A stretch of DNA of 64,000 nt. Source: Bradyrhizobium sp. Ghvi (lineage in GTDB: Bacteria > Pseudomonadota > Alphaproteobacteria > Rhizobiales > Xanthobacteraceae). The translations under genes and the position numbers were made by a program. The DNA lies in assembly GCF_900115265.1 (NCBI RefSeq), contig NZ_FOVU01000006.1, forward strand, positions 338,226-402,225, written 5' to 3'. The notes under the pieces are model-generated. The model was given only the letters and a program-made list of their open reading frames with translations, was not told where the DNA came from and did not search any database. This document shows positions 1-8,014 of the stretch, piece after piece (positions within the stretch are counted from its first letter, which is position 1; each line of letters begins with the position of its first letter).

Positions 1-55
1 CCTCGCCACGCGGGTCCGAACTGGCCGACGATGATCGCAGCGCGGTGAATTCGGA

Positions 56-1117
56 CTACATCGTGCGCTGCGGCGCAGTTTGCAGCAATTGACGAACCTG
101 CTCGCTGTAGAACTTCGCATTCCCGGTGGTGCCGTGGCCGCGCGTCTCGGTGCTTGCAGGGATGAGATACAGCTTGCCGTTCTTGACCCGCTTCATTGCT
201 GCGTCCGTGATGCCGGTTTCCGGCGGATTGCGCTCGTCATCGGCGGAGTTGATCAGCAGCAGCGTTGCCTCGATCTGCTCCAATTTGTCGCCGGCGTTGT
301 AGTCATGCGAGGAGTCCCACTGGTAGACGTAGTCGTTGGCGTCCGCCGTGATCGGCGTCCCCAGCCGCTCGTCGACGATCTTGTCGGCCTTGGCCGCAGT
401 CGGCGCCTGTTGCTGATAAGCGAGCGTGCCGCCGATGCTGGCGATGCCGTAGGCCGTGATGGCGTATTTCATCATGCGCGGCTGGCTGGTGTAATTGCCG
501 CCATTGTAGTCGGGATCGTTGCGGATCGTGTCGAGCATGATCCGCCGCAGCATCCAGTTTCGCGATGCCATCTCGGTTGGCTGTGAGGCCATCGGCACCA
601 GCACGTCCATGTCCTTGGGATATTTCTCGCCCCACAGCCAGGTCTGCATGCCACCCATGGAGTTGCCGATCACGAGCCGCAGATGCTTGACGCCGAGGCC
701 TTCGGTTACGAGGCGATGCTGCGCTTCGACCATATCGTCGTAATTGTATTTCGGAAAGCCTGTCTTCATGCCATCCGACGGCTTTGACGATTTGCCGTGG
801 CCGATCGCATCAGGAAGGATGATGTAATATTTGGATGCATCGAGCGGCTGTCCGGCGCCGAACATTTCGCCGGCGAAGGCGGGCGTCAGCATGCTTGCGC
901 CCGAGCCGCCGGTGCCGTGCAGCACCAGCACCGGTTGTCCGGTCGGGTCACCGATGGTGGTGTAGTGCAGCTTCAGGTCGGGCAGGACCTCGCCGGTGTG
1001 AAACTTGAAATCTTTCGCGATCCAGTCGCCTTGCTTCGGCGCCGGGTAATCGGCCGCCATTGCCGGAATCGAGAACGACAGCAAAGCTGTGGCAAGCAGC
1101 GCGCCCGAGAATTTCAT
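56..1117 (-). CDS. Secreted alpha/beta hydrolase (MetX-like fold)
   Basis: 353 aa. The start is the ATG at 1117, preceded by GGAGGAA; the frame stays open 15 codons further but has no ribosome site there. Residues 1-21 form a signal peptide ending AMA-A, so the product is probably periplasmic. HGTGG (67-71) fits an oxyanion loop, GNSMGG (151-156) carries the nucleophile Ser153, and NSADDERN plus a late RGHGT supply likely Asp and His of the triad. The arrangement resembles homoserine O-acetyltransferase-type hydrolases, but MetX itself is cytoplasmic, so a methionine role is unlikely. The substrate is unknown. Convergent with nothing on its left in this window; it lies alone. Confidence 0.85.
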   Translation of the reverse strand: MKFSGALLATALLSFSIPAMAADYPAPKQGDWIAKDFKFHTGEVLPDLKLHYTTIGDPTGQPVLVLHGTGGSGASMLTPAFAGEMFGAGQPLDASKYYIILPDAIGHGKSSKPSDGMKTGFPKYNYDDMVEAQHRLVTEGLGVKHLRLVIGNSMGGMQTWLWGEKYPKDMDVLVPMASQPTEMASRNWMLRRIMLDTIRNDPDYNGGNYTSQPRMMKYAITAYGIASIGGTLAYQQQAPTAAKADKIVDERLGTPITADANDYVYQWDSSHDYNAGDKLEQIEATLLLINSADDERNPPETGITDAAMKRVKNGKLYLIPASTETRGHGTTGNAKFYSEQVRQLLQTAPQRTM

Positions 1118-1278
1118 GATTTCCTCCCCGCTTCGGCCGCTGGCATCCGGGCCGCTTCGCACTCGATCTTATCAGCGTCACTCAAAGGATCGAGTGTCGA
1201 TGTGCTGTCCGCCGCCAAAACTTTTCGCTCATGGTGCATCGCGCAAGCGGAATATTCCGAGCCGGTGAGCGAGGCGGC

Positions 1279-1686
1279 CTAATGCTCCCGGAGTAAACCG
1301 AGCGCGTACCAGCCCCAGTAGACCCTGTGACGCCGGATCAGTCCCTTGTCGATCTCCATGATCTCGACCAGCTCCATCTGCTCGCCGTCGGGAGCGACGC
1401 GTGGATATTCCCAGGTAACGATCCGGCCGTCGGTGAAGAAGCCCTGCTTGAAACGCTTTCGCTGCGGCGGATTGGTCCGGAACACGCGTGTGATGAAGGT
1501 ACGCAGATTGTCCCTGCCCTGGACGATCCCGGTGGGCGTCTTCATGAGATGCTGAACCAGCGGGCTTTCGATGGAAGCATCGTCGGCATAGAGTGCGAGG
1601 GACGCCTCGAGGTCCTTGTTGCCGAGGGCTTCATCCCACAGTCTGCAGATGCGTTCTGCCTCGCTCCGGTGGGTTTCGTTGGTCAT
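1279..1686 (-). CDS. SnoaL-like / NTF2-fold protein
   Basis: 135 aa. The ATG at 1686 follows AGAGGAGT at a good distance; the open frame upstream (to 1809) overlaps the divergent regulator and is ignored. The pattern of an N-terminal helix (AERICRLWDEAL), LYADDASIESP, a GRDNLRTFITRVF helix and a C-terminal sheet with VEIMEI and HRVYWGWYAL is that of the SnoaL/ketosteroid-isomerase-like cone fold. These proteins are often small hydrolases, isomerases or polyketide cyclases, but no specific reaction can be assigned. It faces the ArsR-type regulator at 1827 across 140 nt, which suggests that regulator controls it. Confidence 0.8.
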   Translation of the reverse strand: MTNETHRSEAERICRLWDEALGNKDLEASLALYADDASIESPLVQHLMKTPTGIVQGRDNLRTFITRVFRTNPPQRKRFKQGFFTDGRIVTWEYPRVAPDGEQMELVEIMEIDKGLIRRHRVYWGWYALGLLREH

Positions 1687-1826
1687 TGCTGTACTCCTCT
1701 GGATTTGGGACGGTATCTCGGGGGATCGCAAAGAAGGCAGCCTCGAAGTTTCATCGAATTCTGAAATGACTGGCTTGGGAACGATGCGATGACGTGGCGG
1801 CAGGTCCACATGGGCGGGAGGTTTTG

Positions 1827-2519
1827 ATGGTCGCAGCCAGACGATCAGTCCAATCCGGATTTTCGCGGCTCACCGATGCATTGAGCGATCCGGCGCGCGA
1901 AGCCATGGTGAGTGCGCTGTTCGGCGGCAAGGCGCTGCCTGCGGGCGAGTTGGCATTGCTTGCCGGCGTGTCGCCGCAAAGCGCCAGCGCGCATCTTCAG
2001 AAGCTGACCGAGGCGCGGCTGCTCTCGGTGTGGCAGCAGGGCCGGTTCCGCTACTATCGGATCGCGGACGATGAGGTCGCAGGCCTGATCGAAAATCTCG
2101 TCAATGTCGCTGCCAGGACTGCGCATGCGGAACGCGCGCGAGGCGTGCCGATGCCGCTCCGTCAATCGCGGACCTGCTATTGCCATCTCGCCGGTCAGCT
2201 CGGCGTAGCGCTGAGAGACGGCTTGCTGGGCAAGAAACTGATAGCGCTGGGCGGTCGCGAGGCTTCCATCACCGACCAGGGGCTCGCCTGGTCTCGTGCG
2301 GAGGCGATCGACTTCAAGCCGGGTCGTGATCCTCACATGCGGCTCTGCAACGATTGGACCGAGCGTGTCCCGCACCTGGCAGGTCCGTTCGCCAATGCGA
2401 TCCTGAAGCGGCTGATCGCCACGCACGCACTGGCTCCGCACCGGGTTCCACGCGCGCTTCGCCTCACCCCGAAAGGGCGGGCCTTCTTCGAGCGGCTCGG
2501 CGTTTCAATTCCGTTCTGA
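1827..2519 (+). CDS. ArsR-type winged-helix transcriptional regulator
   Basis: 230 aa. ATG at 1827 after GGGAGG. The N-terminal 90 residues show an ArsR/SmtB winged helix: LTDALSDPAREAMVSAL, then LPAGELALLAGVSPQSASAHL as the recognition helix-turn-helix, and GRFRYYRIADDEV as the wing. The C-terminal half (CYCHLAGQLGVALRDGLL onward, ending LTPKGRAFFERLGV) is a second conserved region seen in longer ArsR-like regulators; it has Cys and His residues (CYCH) that could bind a metal, but this is inference. It is divergent from the SnoaL-like gene at 1279-1686, its most likely target. I found no clear palindromic operator in the 140-nt gap. Confidence 0.85.
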   Translation: MVAARRSVQSGFSRLTDALSDPAREAMVSALFGGKALPAGELALLAGVSPQSASAHLQKLTEARLLSVWQQGRFRYYRIADDEVAGLIENLVNVAARTAHAERARGVPMPLRQSRTCYCHLAGQLGVALRDGLLGKKLIALGGREASITDQGLAWSRAEAIDFKPGRDPHMRLCNDWTERVPHLAGPFANAILKRLIATHALAPHRVPRALRLTPKGRAFFERLGVSIPF

Positions 2520-2614
2520 AGTCGCGCCGGATGACGATGACAGCGGCAGATCCCGCATGTAGCATTCGACGGCCGCTGATCGTCCTTGAGCAGGATCGCC
2601 TTCCAGGAGGAACT

Positions 2615-2881
2615 ATGTGCCGCAACATCAAGACGCTGTTCAATTTCGAGCCGCCGGCGACCGAAGACGAGATCCATGCCAGCGCGCTCCAGTTCGTGCG
2701 AAAGCTCTCCGGCTTCAACAAGCCCTCGCAGGCCAATGAGGCCGCGTTCGAGCGCGCGGTGGCTGAGGTCTCGGAGGCAGCACGGCGGCTGCTGACCTCG
2801 CTGCATACCCACGCGCCGGCACGCGACCGCGAGGTCGAGGCGGAGAAGGCAAAGGAGCGTTCGCGGCTGCGCTTCGGCTAG
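2615..2881 (+). CDS. DUF2277 family protein
   Basis: 88 aa. ATG at 2615 directly after CCAGGAGGAACT, an excellent ribosome site. The opening MCRNIKTLFNFEPPAT and the following ALQFVRKLSGFNKPS, VAEVSEAARRLLTSL are the hallmark of the DUF2277 family, short cytoplasmic proteins common in actinobacteria and alphaproteobacteria with no known function. The C-terminus is charged (EAEKAKERSRLRFG). It follows the ArsR-type regulator by 95 nt on the same strand and could be cotranscribed with it. Confidence 0.85.
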   Translation: MCRNIKTLFNFEPPATEDEIHASALQFVRKLSGFNKPSQANEAAFERAVAEVSEAARRLLTSLHTHAPARDREVEAEKAKERSRLRFG

Positions 2882-2976
2882 AGGGCGGCAAAGCTCCACC
2901 GTGATCTGACTCACGGAAGCGGGGGCCTTCACGCGCGATGATGTCTGCCGGGGTTTTGACAACCCGGAGCAGGACC

Positions 2977-3192
2977 ATGAACCGCCCCCTTTTTCCGCTG
3001 AAAGCAGGTGCTATTGCCTTCACGCTGTTATGGACTGCGTGGATGATGTGGTGGAGCGGCTCGTTCTCGAGCGCGAATGTGGTGATCCTTGCCTTTTGCG
3101 GCGCAGCAGTCGGCTATCTCTGGTACCGCGCCATGCGCTGGCAATTCGAACGAATGGGCATGCTGCCGCGGCCGGAGGATCGGGCAAAGTAG
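2977..3192 (+). CDS. Small membrane protein, unknown function
   Basis: 71 aa. ATG at 2977 after GGAGCAGG; an in-frame earlier ATG at 2938 lacks a ribosome site. Two hydrophobic segments (about residues 10-24 and 29-47, rich in Trp and Ala) suggest two membrane spans; the C-terminal tail RAMRWQFERMGMLPRPEDR is basic and probably cytoplasmic. I do not recognise a family. It ends 7 nt from the convergent collagen-like gene. Confidence 0.65.
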   Translation: MNRPLFPLKAGAIAFTLLWTAWMMWWSGSFSSANVVILAFCGAAVGYLWYRAMRWQFERMGMLPRPEDRAK

Positions 3193-3199
3193 AGACCGG

Positions 3200-3718
3200 C
3201 TAGTTCTTCTGGCCGTGCCTCTTCTTTTTCTTCTTTTTCTTGCGCGCGTCGCCGTCGTCGCTCTCGTCACCTTCATCGGAGGAGGCAATGTCGGCCTCGT
3301 GCACGGCGGCTTCGAGCGCGGCGCGTTCGGCGGCCTCCTGCTCGCGCTGGCGGCGGCGTTCGTCCCAGGCATCGAACAATTGCTCCAGCCACGGCAGCAC
3401 CTGCTCGATCGACGGCAATTGGCCGGGTGGCCCCGCCTCGCCGCGCGGGCCTTGCGGACCGACGGGTCCTTGCGGACCGGCAGGGCCCTGTGGCCCGGCT
3501 GCTCCCCGCGGACCTGCTTCGCCTGGTTTACCGGGCACGCCAGGCTTGCCTTGCGCTCCGGCTTTTCCGGCCGGACCTGGCTTGCCCTGCGGTCCCGGCT
3601 TGCCGCGTGCACCGTCCGGGCCCCGCTTGCCCGGATGCCCCTGCGGCCCAGGCCGTCCCGGCTCGCCCTGTCGTCCGCGCGGACCTTGAGGTCCCGGCCG
3701 TCCCTGTTCGTCTGCCAC
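3200..3718 (-). CDS. Collagen-like triple-helix repeat protein
   Basis: 172 aa. I choose the GTG at 3718 because AGGAGT lies 6 nt upstream of it; another GTG at 3739 lies upstream of that Shine-Dalgarno. Residues 6-101 are 32 uninterrupted Gly-X-Y triplets (GPQ, GKP, GPR, GEA and similar), the collagen repeat. Residues 102-145 are an amphipathic, charged helix (IEQVLPWLEQLFDAW, then DERRRQREQEAAERAALEAA), which could trimerise as a coiled coil. The tail is acidic (SSDEGDESDDGD) followed by a run of seven Lys. There is no signal peptide, so either it is cytoplasmic or is exported by an unseen route. Bacterial collagen-like proteins usually form extracellular trimeric stalks; the role here is unknown. 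Confidence 0.8.
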   Translation of the reverse strand: MADEQGRPGPQGPRGRQGEPGRPGPQGHPGKRGPDGARGKPGPQGKPGPAGKAGAQGKPGVPGKPGEAGPRGAAGPQGPAGPQGPVGPQGPRGEAGPPGQLPSIEQVLPWLEQLFDAWDERRRQREQEAAERAALEAAVHEADIASSDEGDESDDGDARKKKKKKKRHGQKN

Positions 3719-3873
3719 GCCGCTACTCCTTCTGCGCACGCAAGCTACTTAGCGACGTTTGACGACAGCAGCAATTCCGCCCGCACATCATGTCGAGCTT
3801 GATCAACGTCAATCTGCGACAGGGTGCGCCGTGTGATTGACGCCGCGGCCACAATCCTTGCGAAGAGCGACCG

Positions 3874-4194
3874 ATGCGCGCGGCGTGGAAAATCTTTTGT
3901 CTGGCGGCAATCGTGCTCGCGGCGGCGATCGGCCTCGCTCATCTGCTCGTGGCCGATGTCGTGCCGGTCGGCTACGCCGAGGCGCCGCAGGCATCATGGG
4001 CGATCCTGACCGCATTCGCGCTACGCGCAATCGCGCTGACCGCGGCCTGGGTCGCGATCATCACGTTGTCGGTGCTCGTCGGCGCCAATTTTATCAGATG
4101 GTCTTCCGCGCGGACCGCGCCCGGAATAACCGCGCCGTCACGCGCTAGTCGTGATAGGCCGGCACCTCGATGCCGGAGGCCGCGTAAAGTCTGA
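3874..4194 (+). CDS. Hypothetical membrane protein
   Basis: 106 aa. ATG at 3874 after GAAGAGCGACCG. Two strong hydrophobic stretches (about residues 7-28 and 43-72) indicate two membrane spans separated by a short loop containing VPVGYAEAPQ. The last 30 residues are Arg/Pro-rich and overlap by 50 nt the 3' end of the convergent Fis-type gene; that tail may have grown by stop loss. I do not recognise the family. Confidence 0.55.
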   Translation: MRAAWKIFCLAAIVLAAAIGLAHLLVADVVPVGYAEAPQASWAILTAFALRAIALTAAWVAIITLSVLVGANFIRWSSARTAPGITAPSRASRDRPAPRCRRPRKV

Positions 4195-4393
4195 TCTTGT
4201 TGCGCAGCGTGCGCACCGACAGGCCGAGCACGCGCGAGGCGCGCGTGCGGTTGCCGTCGCAGCGCGCGAGCGTCTGCAGCACGAGCTCGCGCTCGACCTC
4301 GCCGACGGTCGCGCCGATCAGCAGTGGAACGATCTCGTTGGGTGCAAGGAATTGCGCGCCCCGCTCGGACGCCGCGACATGAACAGTGGTCAT
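4145..4393 (-). CDS. Small Fis-type helix-turn-helix protein
   Basis: 82 aa. Start at the ATG at 4393, 7 nt from GGGGAG; a GTG two codons upstream is also possible but too close to that site. Residues 30-70 (VGEVERELVLQTLARC, GNRTRASRVLGLSVRTLRNKI) match the Fis-type DNA-binding domain found at the C-terminus of NtrC-family activators, closest by eye to FlbD-like proteins. There is no receiver and no AAA+ domain, so it is a free-standing DNA-binding domain, probably a dimeric nucleoid or promoter binding protein. Its target is unknown; it is not next to flagellar or nitrogen genes here. Confidence 0.75.
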   Translation of the reverse strand: MTTVHVAASERGAQFLAPNEIVPLLIGATVGEVERELVLQTLARCDGNRTRASRVLGLSVRTLRNKIRLYAASGIEVPAYHD

Positions 4394-4588
4394 CAACACA
4401 CTCCCCGATCAACGCCCCCTTCCATCGTTGGAAGCGGATCGAGAACAACGACCCCCTAGCCGTAATCCACGGTGGTCGGGTTTGGTTAACGAAAGGTTAA
4501 TTCCGCGCGAGTGCACGAATTGACCTTGGGAATGCCGCCGCGTTGCCGCGATTGGCACGAGATGCATAGCAAAGCGGGCCGATCTCGC

Positions 4589-5356
4589 TCACACCGTGCG
4601 ATATCCACCGTCCACCATCACGATCGTTCCTGTGACGTAAGACGATAGGTCCGAAGCGAGGAAGATCGCGGGGCCCACGATGTCCTCGGGCTTGCCACTA
4701 CGTGCGAGCGGGGTGTGGTCGATGAAGGCCTGCACCAATGCGGGATTGGTGGCGCGCGCATTGGCGTTGAGGTTGGTTTCGATGAAGCCCGGTCCGATCG
4801 CGTTGACGCGCACGCCTTCCCTGCCGAGCTCGACTGCGAGCGCCTTGGTGAAGCCGAGCACGCCGTGTTTTGACGTCGTGTACGCCGCCGATGTCGGTGT
4901 GCGCAGGTGCATGAAAGACTGGATGGAGGCGATATTGACGATGCGGCCTTTGCTGGCGCGCAAGGGGGCGAGGAAGGCCTGCGTCGTGTTGAAGACGCCG
5001 TTGAGGTTGAGCGAGATGATGTCGTTCCAGTCCTTCGCCACCGTCTCGGTCTCCGCGGTGAAGGCGTTGCGGCGGGTGATGCCGGCATTGTTGACGAGGA
5101 TCGAGACTTGACCGATCTTGTCGGCAACCTCTTTGGCCAGCGCGAAGCAATCCTCGCGCCTGGTCACGTCGAGCGCAAAGCTCTCGGCCTTGCCGCCCGA
5201 TTTTCGGATCTCCTGGGCGGCTTCCGCGACCGTGTCGGCGTTGACGTCGAGCAGCACGATTTGCGCGCCCTCGCGGGCGTAGCCGGCGGCGATCGCCCGG
5301 CCGATGCCGGAGCCTGCGCCCGTGACGACGGCGATGTGGTTTGCGAGCAATGCCAT
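4589..5356 (-). CDS. Short-chain dehydrogenase/reductase (FabG-like)
   Basis: 255 aa. ATG at 5356 after GGAGGAAA. A complete classical SDR: TGAGSGIG cofactor motif at 12-19, NNAG at 89-92, catalytic Ser144, and Tyr159-x3-Lys163; the family-typical PGFIETNL and MVDGGYRTV end are present. The Asp at the end of the second strand (LLDVN, Asp37) favours NAD(H) over NADP(H). The substrate cannot be read from the sequence; 3-oxoacyl-ACP reductase or a sugar/polyol dehydrogenase are both plausible. It is a single-gene unit. Confidence 0.9.
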   Translation of the reverse strand: MALLANHIAVVTGAGSGIGRAIAAGYAREGAQIVLLDVNADTVAEAAQEIRKSGGKAESFALDVTRREDCFALAKEVADKIGQVSILVNNAGITRRNAFTAETETVAKDWNDIISLNLNGVFNTTQAFLAPLRASKGRIVNIASIQSFMHLRTPTSAAYTTSKHGVLGFTKALAVELGREGVRVNAIGPGFIETNLNANARATNPALVQAFIDHTPLARSGKPEDIVGPAIFLASDLSSYVTGTIVMVDGGYRTV

Positions 5357-5467
5357 GACAGTTTCCTCCCGGATTCGTTTCTAAGTTTCATGAAAGGCTA
5401 ACCCGAAATTAAGGGGTCGGAAACGGCGGCCTTGGCATACTCATCTTCATTGCTAAACGTTGCGCGC

Positions 5468-5953
5468 ATGATGGAACGACTTGAATCCTGGAAACTGGCG
5501 CTGGAGCGCCTGCGGTCGGCGGACGAGGCCGATTGGGCCGAGGCCGGCCGGATCGTGGCCGAGATCATCAGGATGAGCACGGATGCCACGTTGCGGCAGG
5601 CTGCCGAGCAGGCGCTGCCCGTGCTGCGCCAGGCCGCGGGGAATGACGATCACGGCGTTACGCTGGCCGCCCGGCGTCGTGTCGGTGTGATCCTCGATGT
5701 CGTCCATGATCTGACCGCGCCGCGCTTCGGCCGCCGCAACGCCGCGCCGAAGAAGCTGTCCAGCGAGGATCGCGCCCGCAAGATGCTGGGTCTGCCGCTC
5801 GCGGTGCAGCTCACCTGCGAGGACATCAACCAAGCCTATCGCCGCGCCGCCAAGGGCATGCATCCCGACCAGGGCGGCAGCGCGCAGGCCTTCATCGACC
5901 TCTCCGCCGCGCGCGACGTGTTGATTCATCCCGGCGCGCACAAGGACGCCTGA
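5468..5953 (+). CDS. J-domain (DnaJ-like) protein
   Basis: 161 aa from the first of two adjacent ATG codons (5468, 5471); neither has an obvious Shine-Dalgarno and a TTG at 5432 is also in frame, so the start is uncertain. The C-terminal 50 residues form a J-domain: ARKMLGLPLAVQLTCEDINQAYRRAAKGMHPDQGGS, with the HPD motif needed to stimulate DnaK intact, and FIDLSAARDVLI as the last helix. The N-terminal 100 residues are helical and unassigned. There is no membrane segment or zinc domain, so this is a cytoplasmic type III J-protein, presumably giving DnaK a specific client. It ends 6 nt from a convergent gene. Confidence 0.75.
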   Translation: MMERLESWKLALERLRSADEADWAEAGRIVAEIIRMSTDATLRQAAEQALPVLRQAAGNDDHGVTLAARRRVGVILDVVHDLTAPRFGRRNAAPKKLSSEDRARKMLGLPLAVQLTCEDINQAYRRAAKGMHPDQGGSAQAFIDLSAARDVLIHPGAHKDA

Positions 5954-5959
5954 GGGCGC

Positions 5960-6592
5960 TCAGCTCTTGTCGACGCAGCTCGGATAGGGCGCATCTTCGC
6001 CCGCGACGATCGGACAGAGATCGATCGGGCCGAGATAGCGCAGGCGCGCGTTCCAGCGTTCATCGTGGATGGGGGGCTCGTCGCTTTCAGGGCCGCGCTC
6101 GGCCCATTGGATGGTGTAATAGTCGGTGGTGCCCTTGAGCGTGATCAAGAGCGCGGTCTCGCTGTGCCGCGTCGGGCCGCTGTCGACGCGGCCGCAACCG
6201 ATCACCGCGACGAAGCCCTCGAAGCGGCCGAATGTCGTCTCGCCCAAAGCCCTCGCCGCAAAACTGTCGGGGCAGGCCGACTTGAATCCGCCGGCGATCG
6301 TGCTCGCAAAAATCTGCGGCGAACTGCCTGGCGTCAGGGTCATGCCCTTTTCGCCGGTGACCGTGATCATCTGCGTCCAGCGCTCGGGCGTCTCGCCGTT
6401 CAGCACCGCTTCGCGGATGTAATGACCGCCCTTGGTGTTCTCGAACACCACAGTGAAATTCGACGGCATCGCGAAAGAGACGAGCTGGCTGAAGATCGGC
6501 GAAATCACGCGGAAGGATTGCGGGGCCTGCGCCTGCGCCGCCATCGCGAGAAGGAGCGAAGCCGCGAGGGCTGAGGCTGTGATCACGCGCAT
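5960..6592 (-). CDS. Secreted hypothetical protein
   Basis: 210 aa. The ATG at 6592 has GGAG 8 nt upstream and is followed by a clear signal peptide (MRVITASALAASLLLAMAAQA). The mature part has a helical-poor, beta-rich look with QSFRVISPIFSQLVSFAMPSNF, FENTKGGHYIREAVLNGE and two late cysteines (LCPIVA, YPSCVDK) that may form a disulphide. I do not recognise the family. It lies downstream of the two small secreted paralogs at 6686 and 7141 but is separated from them by a strong terminator. Confidence 0.7.
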   Translation of the reverse strand: MRVITASALAASLLLAMAAQAQAPQSFRVISPIFSQLVSFAMPSNFTVVFENTKGGHYIREAVLNGETPERWTQMITVTGEKGMTLTPGSSPQIFASTIAGGFKSACPDSFAARALGETTFGRFEGFVAVIGCGRVDSGPTRHSETALLITLKGTTDYYTIQWAERGPESDEPPIHDERWNARLRYLGPIDLCPIVAGEDAPYPSCVDKS

Positions 6593-6618
6593 CGACCGGC
6601 TCCAATCCGCGAGGTGAA

Positions 6619-6661
6619 AAAAACGACCGGGCAAGGATGCTAGCACCGCATCCTTGCCCGG
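6619..6661 (-). terminator. Rho-independent terminator after the 6686-6937 gene
   Basis: A perfect 14-bp stem (arms 6627-6640 and 6648-6661, CCGGGCAAGGATGC and its complement) with a 7-nt loop, followed on the minus strand by a run of seven T within CGTTTTTTTC. It lies just downstream of the small secreted protein gene and before the gene at 5960-6592. Confidence 0.9.
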
Positions 6662-6685
6662 CCCTGTCGTCCGCCGATCGAATTC

Positions 6686-6937
6686 CTACCAGCTGCAGTG
6701 ACCGGCCTTCAGCGCGTGATCCTTGAGCGCGAGCGCGTCGAGGAAGGTCGGCACCGAGGTGCTGGCGCGATGATAGCCGGCCGGCCACGGCGTGGTCGGG
6801 ATGCTCTCGTCCCAGATCTGACACACGCCGCTGTCGTGCCAGCGGATCAAATGATAGCCGGCTTCGGCCGGGCTCGCTGCGACGAAGGCGGCAGCGGCAA
6901 GACCGGCGGCAGCGCAGAGCATGGAAATACGACGCAT
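6686..6937 (-). CDS. Small secreted protein, paralog of the gene at 7141-7401
   Basis: 83 aa. ATG at 6937 after TGAGGAGCT. Residues 1-26 are a signal peptide (ending PAEA-G). The mature 57 residues start GYHLIRWHDSGVCQIWDE and end in HCSW. The neighbour at 7141-7401 has the same plan: signal peptide, GYYVIRWDNTGICQVWNE, a shared PTF and a C-terminal HxC, so the two are tandem duplicates. The two conserved Cys probably form one disulphide in the periplasm. Each copy has its own terminator. The function is unknown. Confidence 0.8.
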   Translation of the reverse strand: MRRISMLCAAAGLAAAAFVAASPAEAGYHLIRWHDSGVCQIWDESIPTTPWPAGYHRASTSVPTFLDALALKDHALKAGHCSW

Positions 6938-7080
6938 GGATCAGCTCCTCAAAATTGAAAGATGTGATGCACCTCCCGGCAATGCGGGGAGGAGTGCGGG
7001 ACGCTTTGGCCTTGCGCCCCGGACAAGGGTGAGTAGTTCCGTGCGTCGATCAGGTTCAAAGCGCGCCTGCGGGCAGGTGC

Positions 7081-7116
7081 AAAGAAAAAGGCGGGCTGCT
7101 CGCGCAGGCCCGCCCT
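7081..7116 (-). terminator. Rho-independent terminator after the 7141-7401 gene
   Basis: GGCGGGC and GCCCGCC arms around a GC-rich loop, followed on the minus strand by TTTTTCTTT. It is placed directly downstream of the 7141-7401 gene. Confidence 0.85.
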
Positions 7117-7140
7117 CAGACATTGGATCGAATTGACAGC

Positions 7141-7401
7141 TCAGAGCGTGCAGCGGTGCTCGGAGCGCATCTTGATCTGGAGGTCGGAGGCCTGGGTGAA
7201 AGTCGGTAATGGCTTGCTGACGACCTTGTAGGTCGATACGCCCCACTGGAACGGCTTGTACTTCAGGTCCTCGTTCCAGACCTGGCAGATCCCGGTGTTG
7301 TCCCAGCGGATCACGTAATAGCCGACCTTCGCGGACGCGGGCACGGCGAAAACGGAACTGGCGATGCCGGCAATGGCACAAAGGGCGAGAACGCGACGCA
7401 T
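7141..7401 (-). CDS. Small secreted protein, paralog of the gene at 6686-6937
   Basis: 86 aa. ATG at 7401 preceded by CAAGGAGATATT. Signal peptide MRRVLALCAIAGIASSVFAV-PASA, then VGYYVIRWDNTGICQVWNE, PLPTFTQASDL and a C-terminal HRCTL. The conserved features shared with the tandem copy are GY--IRW, G-CQ-W-E, PTF and H-C. Length and spacing of the two Cys are kept, which argues for selection on a small disulphide-bonded periplasmic fold. The family is unknown to me beyond Bradyrhizobium-like genomes. Confidence 0.8.
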   Translation of the reverse strand: MRRVLALCAIAGIASSVFAVPASAKVGYYVIRWDNTGICQVWNEDLKYKPFQWGVSTYKVVSKPLPTFTQASDLQIKMRSEHRCTL

Positions 7402-8014
7402 GAAATATCTCCTTGTGGGGACGGGTGAGGCGAAAATTCGTGCGGTAAAAAAAGCTCCTTTGCAAGCCGGCGAGCCGGCTTTCACGGACATGTCAGCCCG
7501 ATGCGGCCACTTGGTTCGGCTGCGTGCCCCGCAGGACACACATGCTCACGTCGCCAACGACCCGGGTGCCGCGATGTCGATCGGCGACAGGAATCGCGAA
7601 AACAACCCCATGCACAGTAGAAATGATTGGAGAAATTGGAATTCGGGAAGACAGAAGTTCTGATTGACGCGTCGGGCAAAACAGGAGCAGGATGGCATGG
7701 TGGGTAAGGCTGGGTGCACTCGTGGATGTGCGCAGCTTGTTGCGCCACACTCCGCCGTCATGCCCCGGCTTGACCGGGCATCCAGTACGCCGCTCCGATT
7801 GTGGTGAGAGCGAGTGCTCAAGTGTTGGTCTCTGGGATCTGGATCGCCCGGTCCTGGCGCGCAATTGCGCACTGGCCGGGCGATGACAGTTGAATGCCGA
7901 GCTGCATCTTGCCCGCGTACCGGTACCCCATCATGTTGCCGCCGCGTTCGATCGGATAAATTGCGGCGTCTGATTCGTTTTCCTCCCTTGAAAAATAGCC
8001 CCCGGAGACGCCCC
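7402..8014. other. Intergenic region without a gene
   Basis: 613 nt between divergent genes. It holds one palindromic repeat (7758-7887) and a small hairpin at 7463-7480 (AAGCCGG and CCGGCTT arms). The open frames here are short, lack ribosome sites and do not resemble known proteins. Confidence 0.6.
7758..7887. repeat. Palindromic intergenic repeat, GTCATGCCC-type
   Basis: Begins GTCATGCCCCGGCTTGACC and ends in the inverse, GGCCGGGCGATGAC. Related elements with the same ends lie at 44286-44370, 50796-50897 and, as a half copy, at 39071-39104. The spacing and lack of any ORF suggest a REP-like non-coding element. Confidence 0.75.

Noticed and set aside
1687..1826. Search for an operator of the ArsR-type regulator
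   Set aside because: No inverted repeat long enough to call was seen in this gap.
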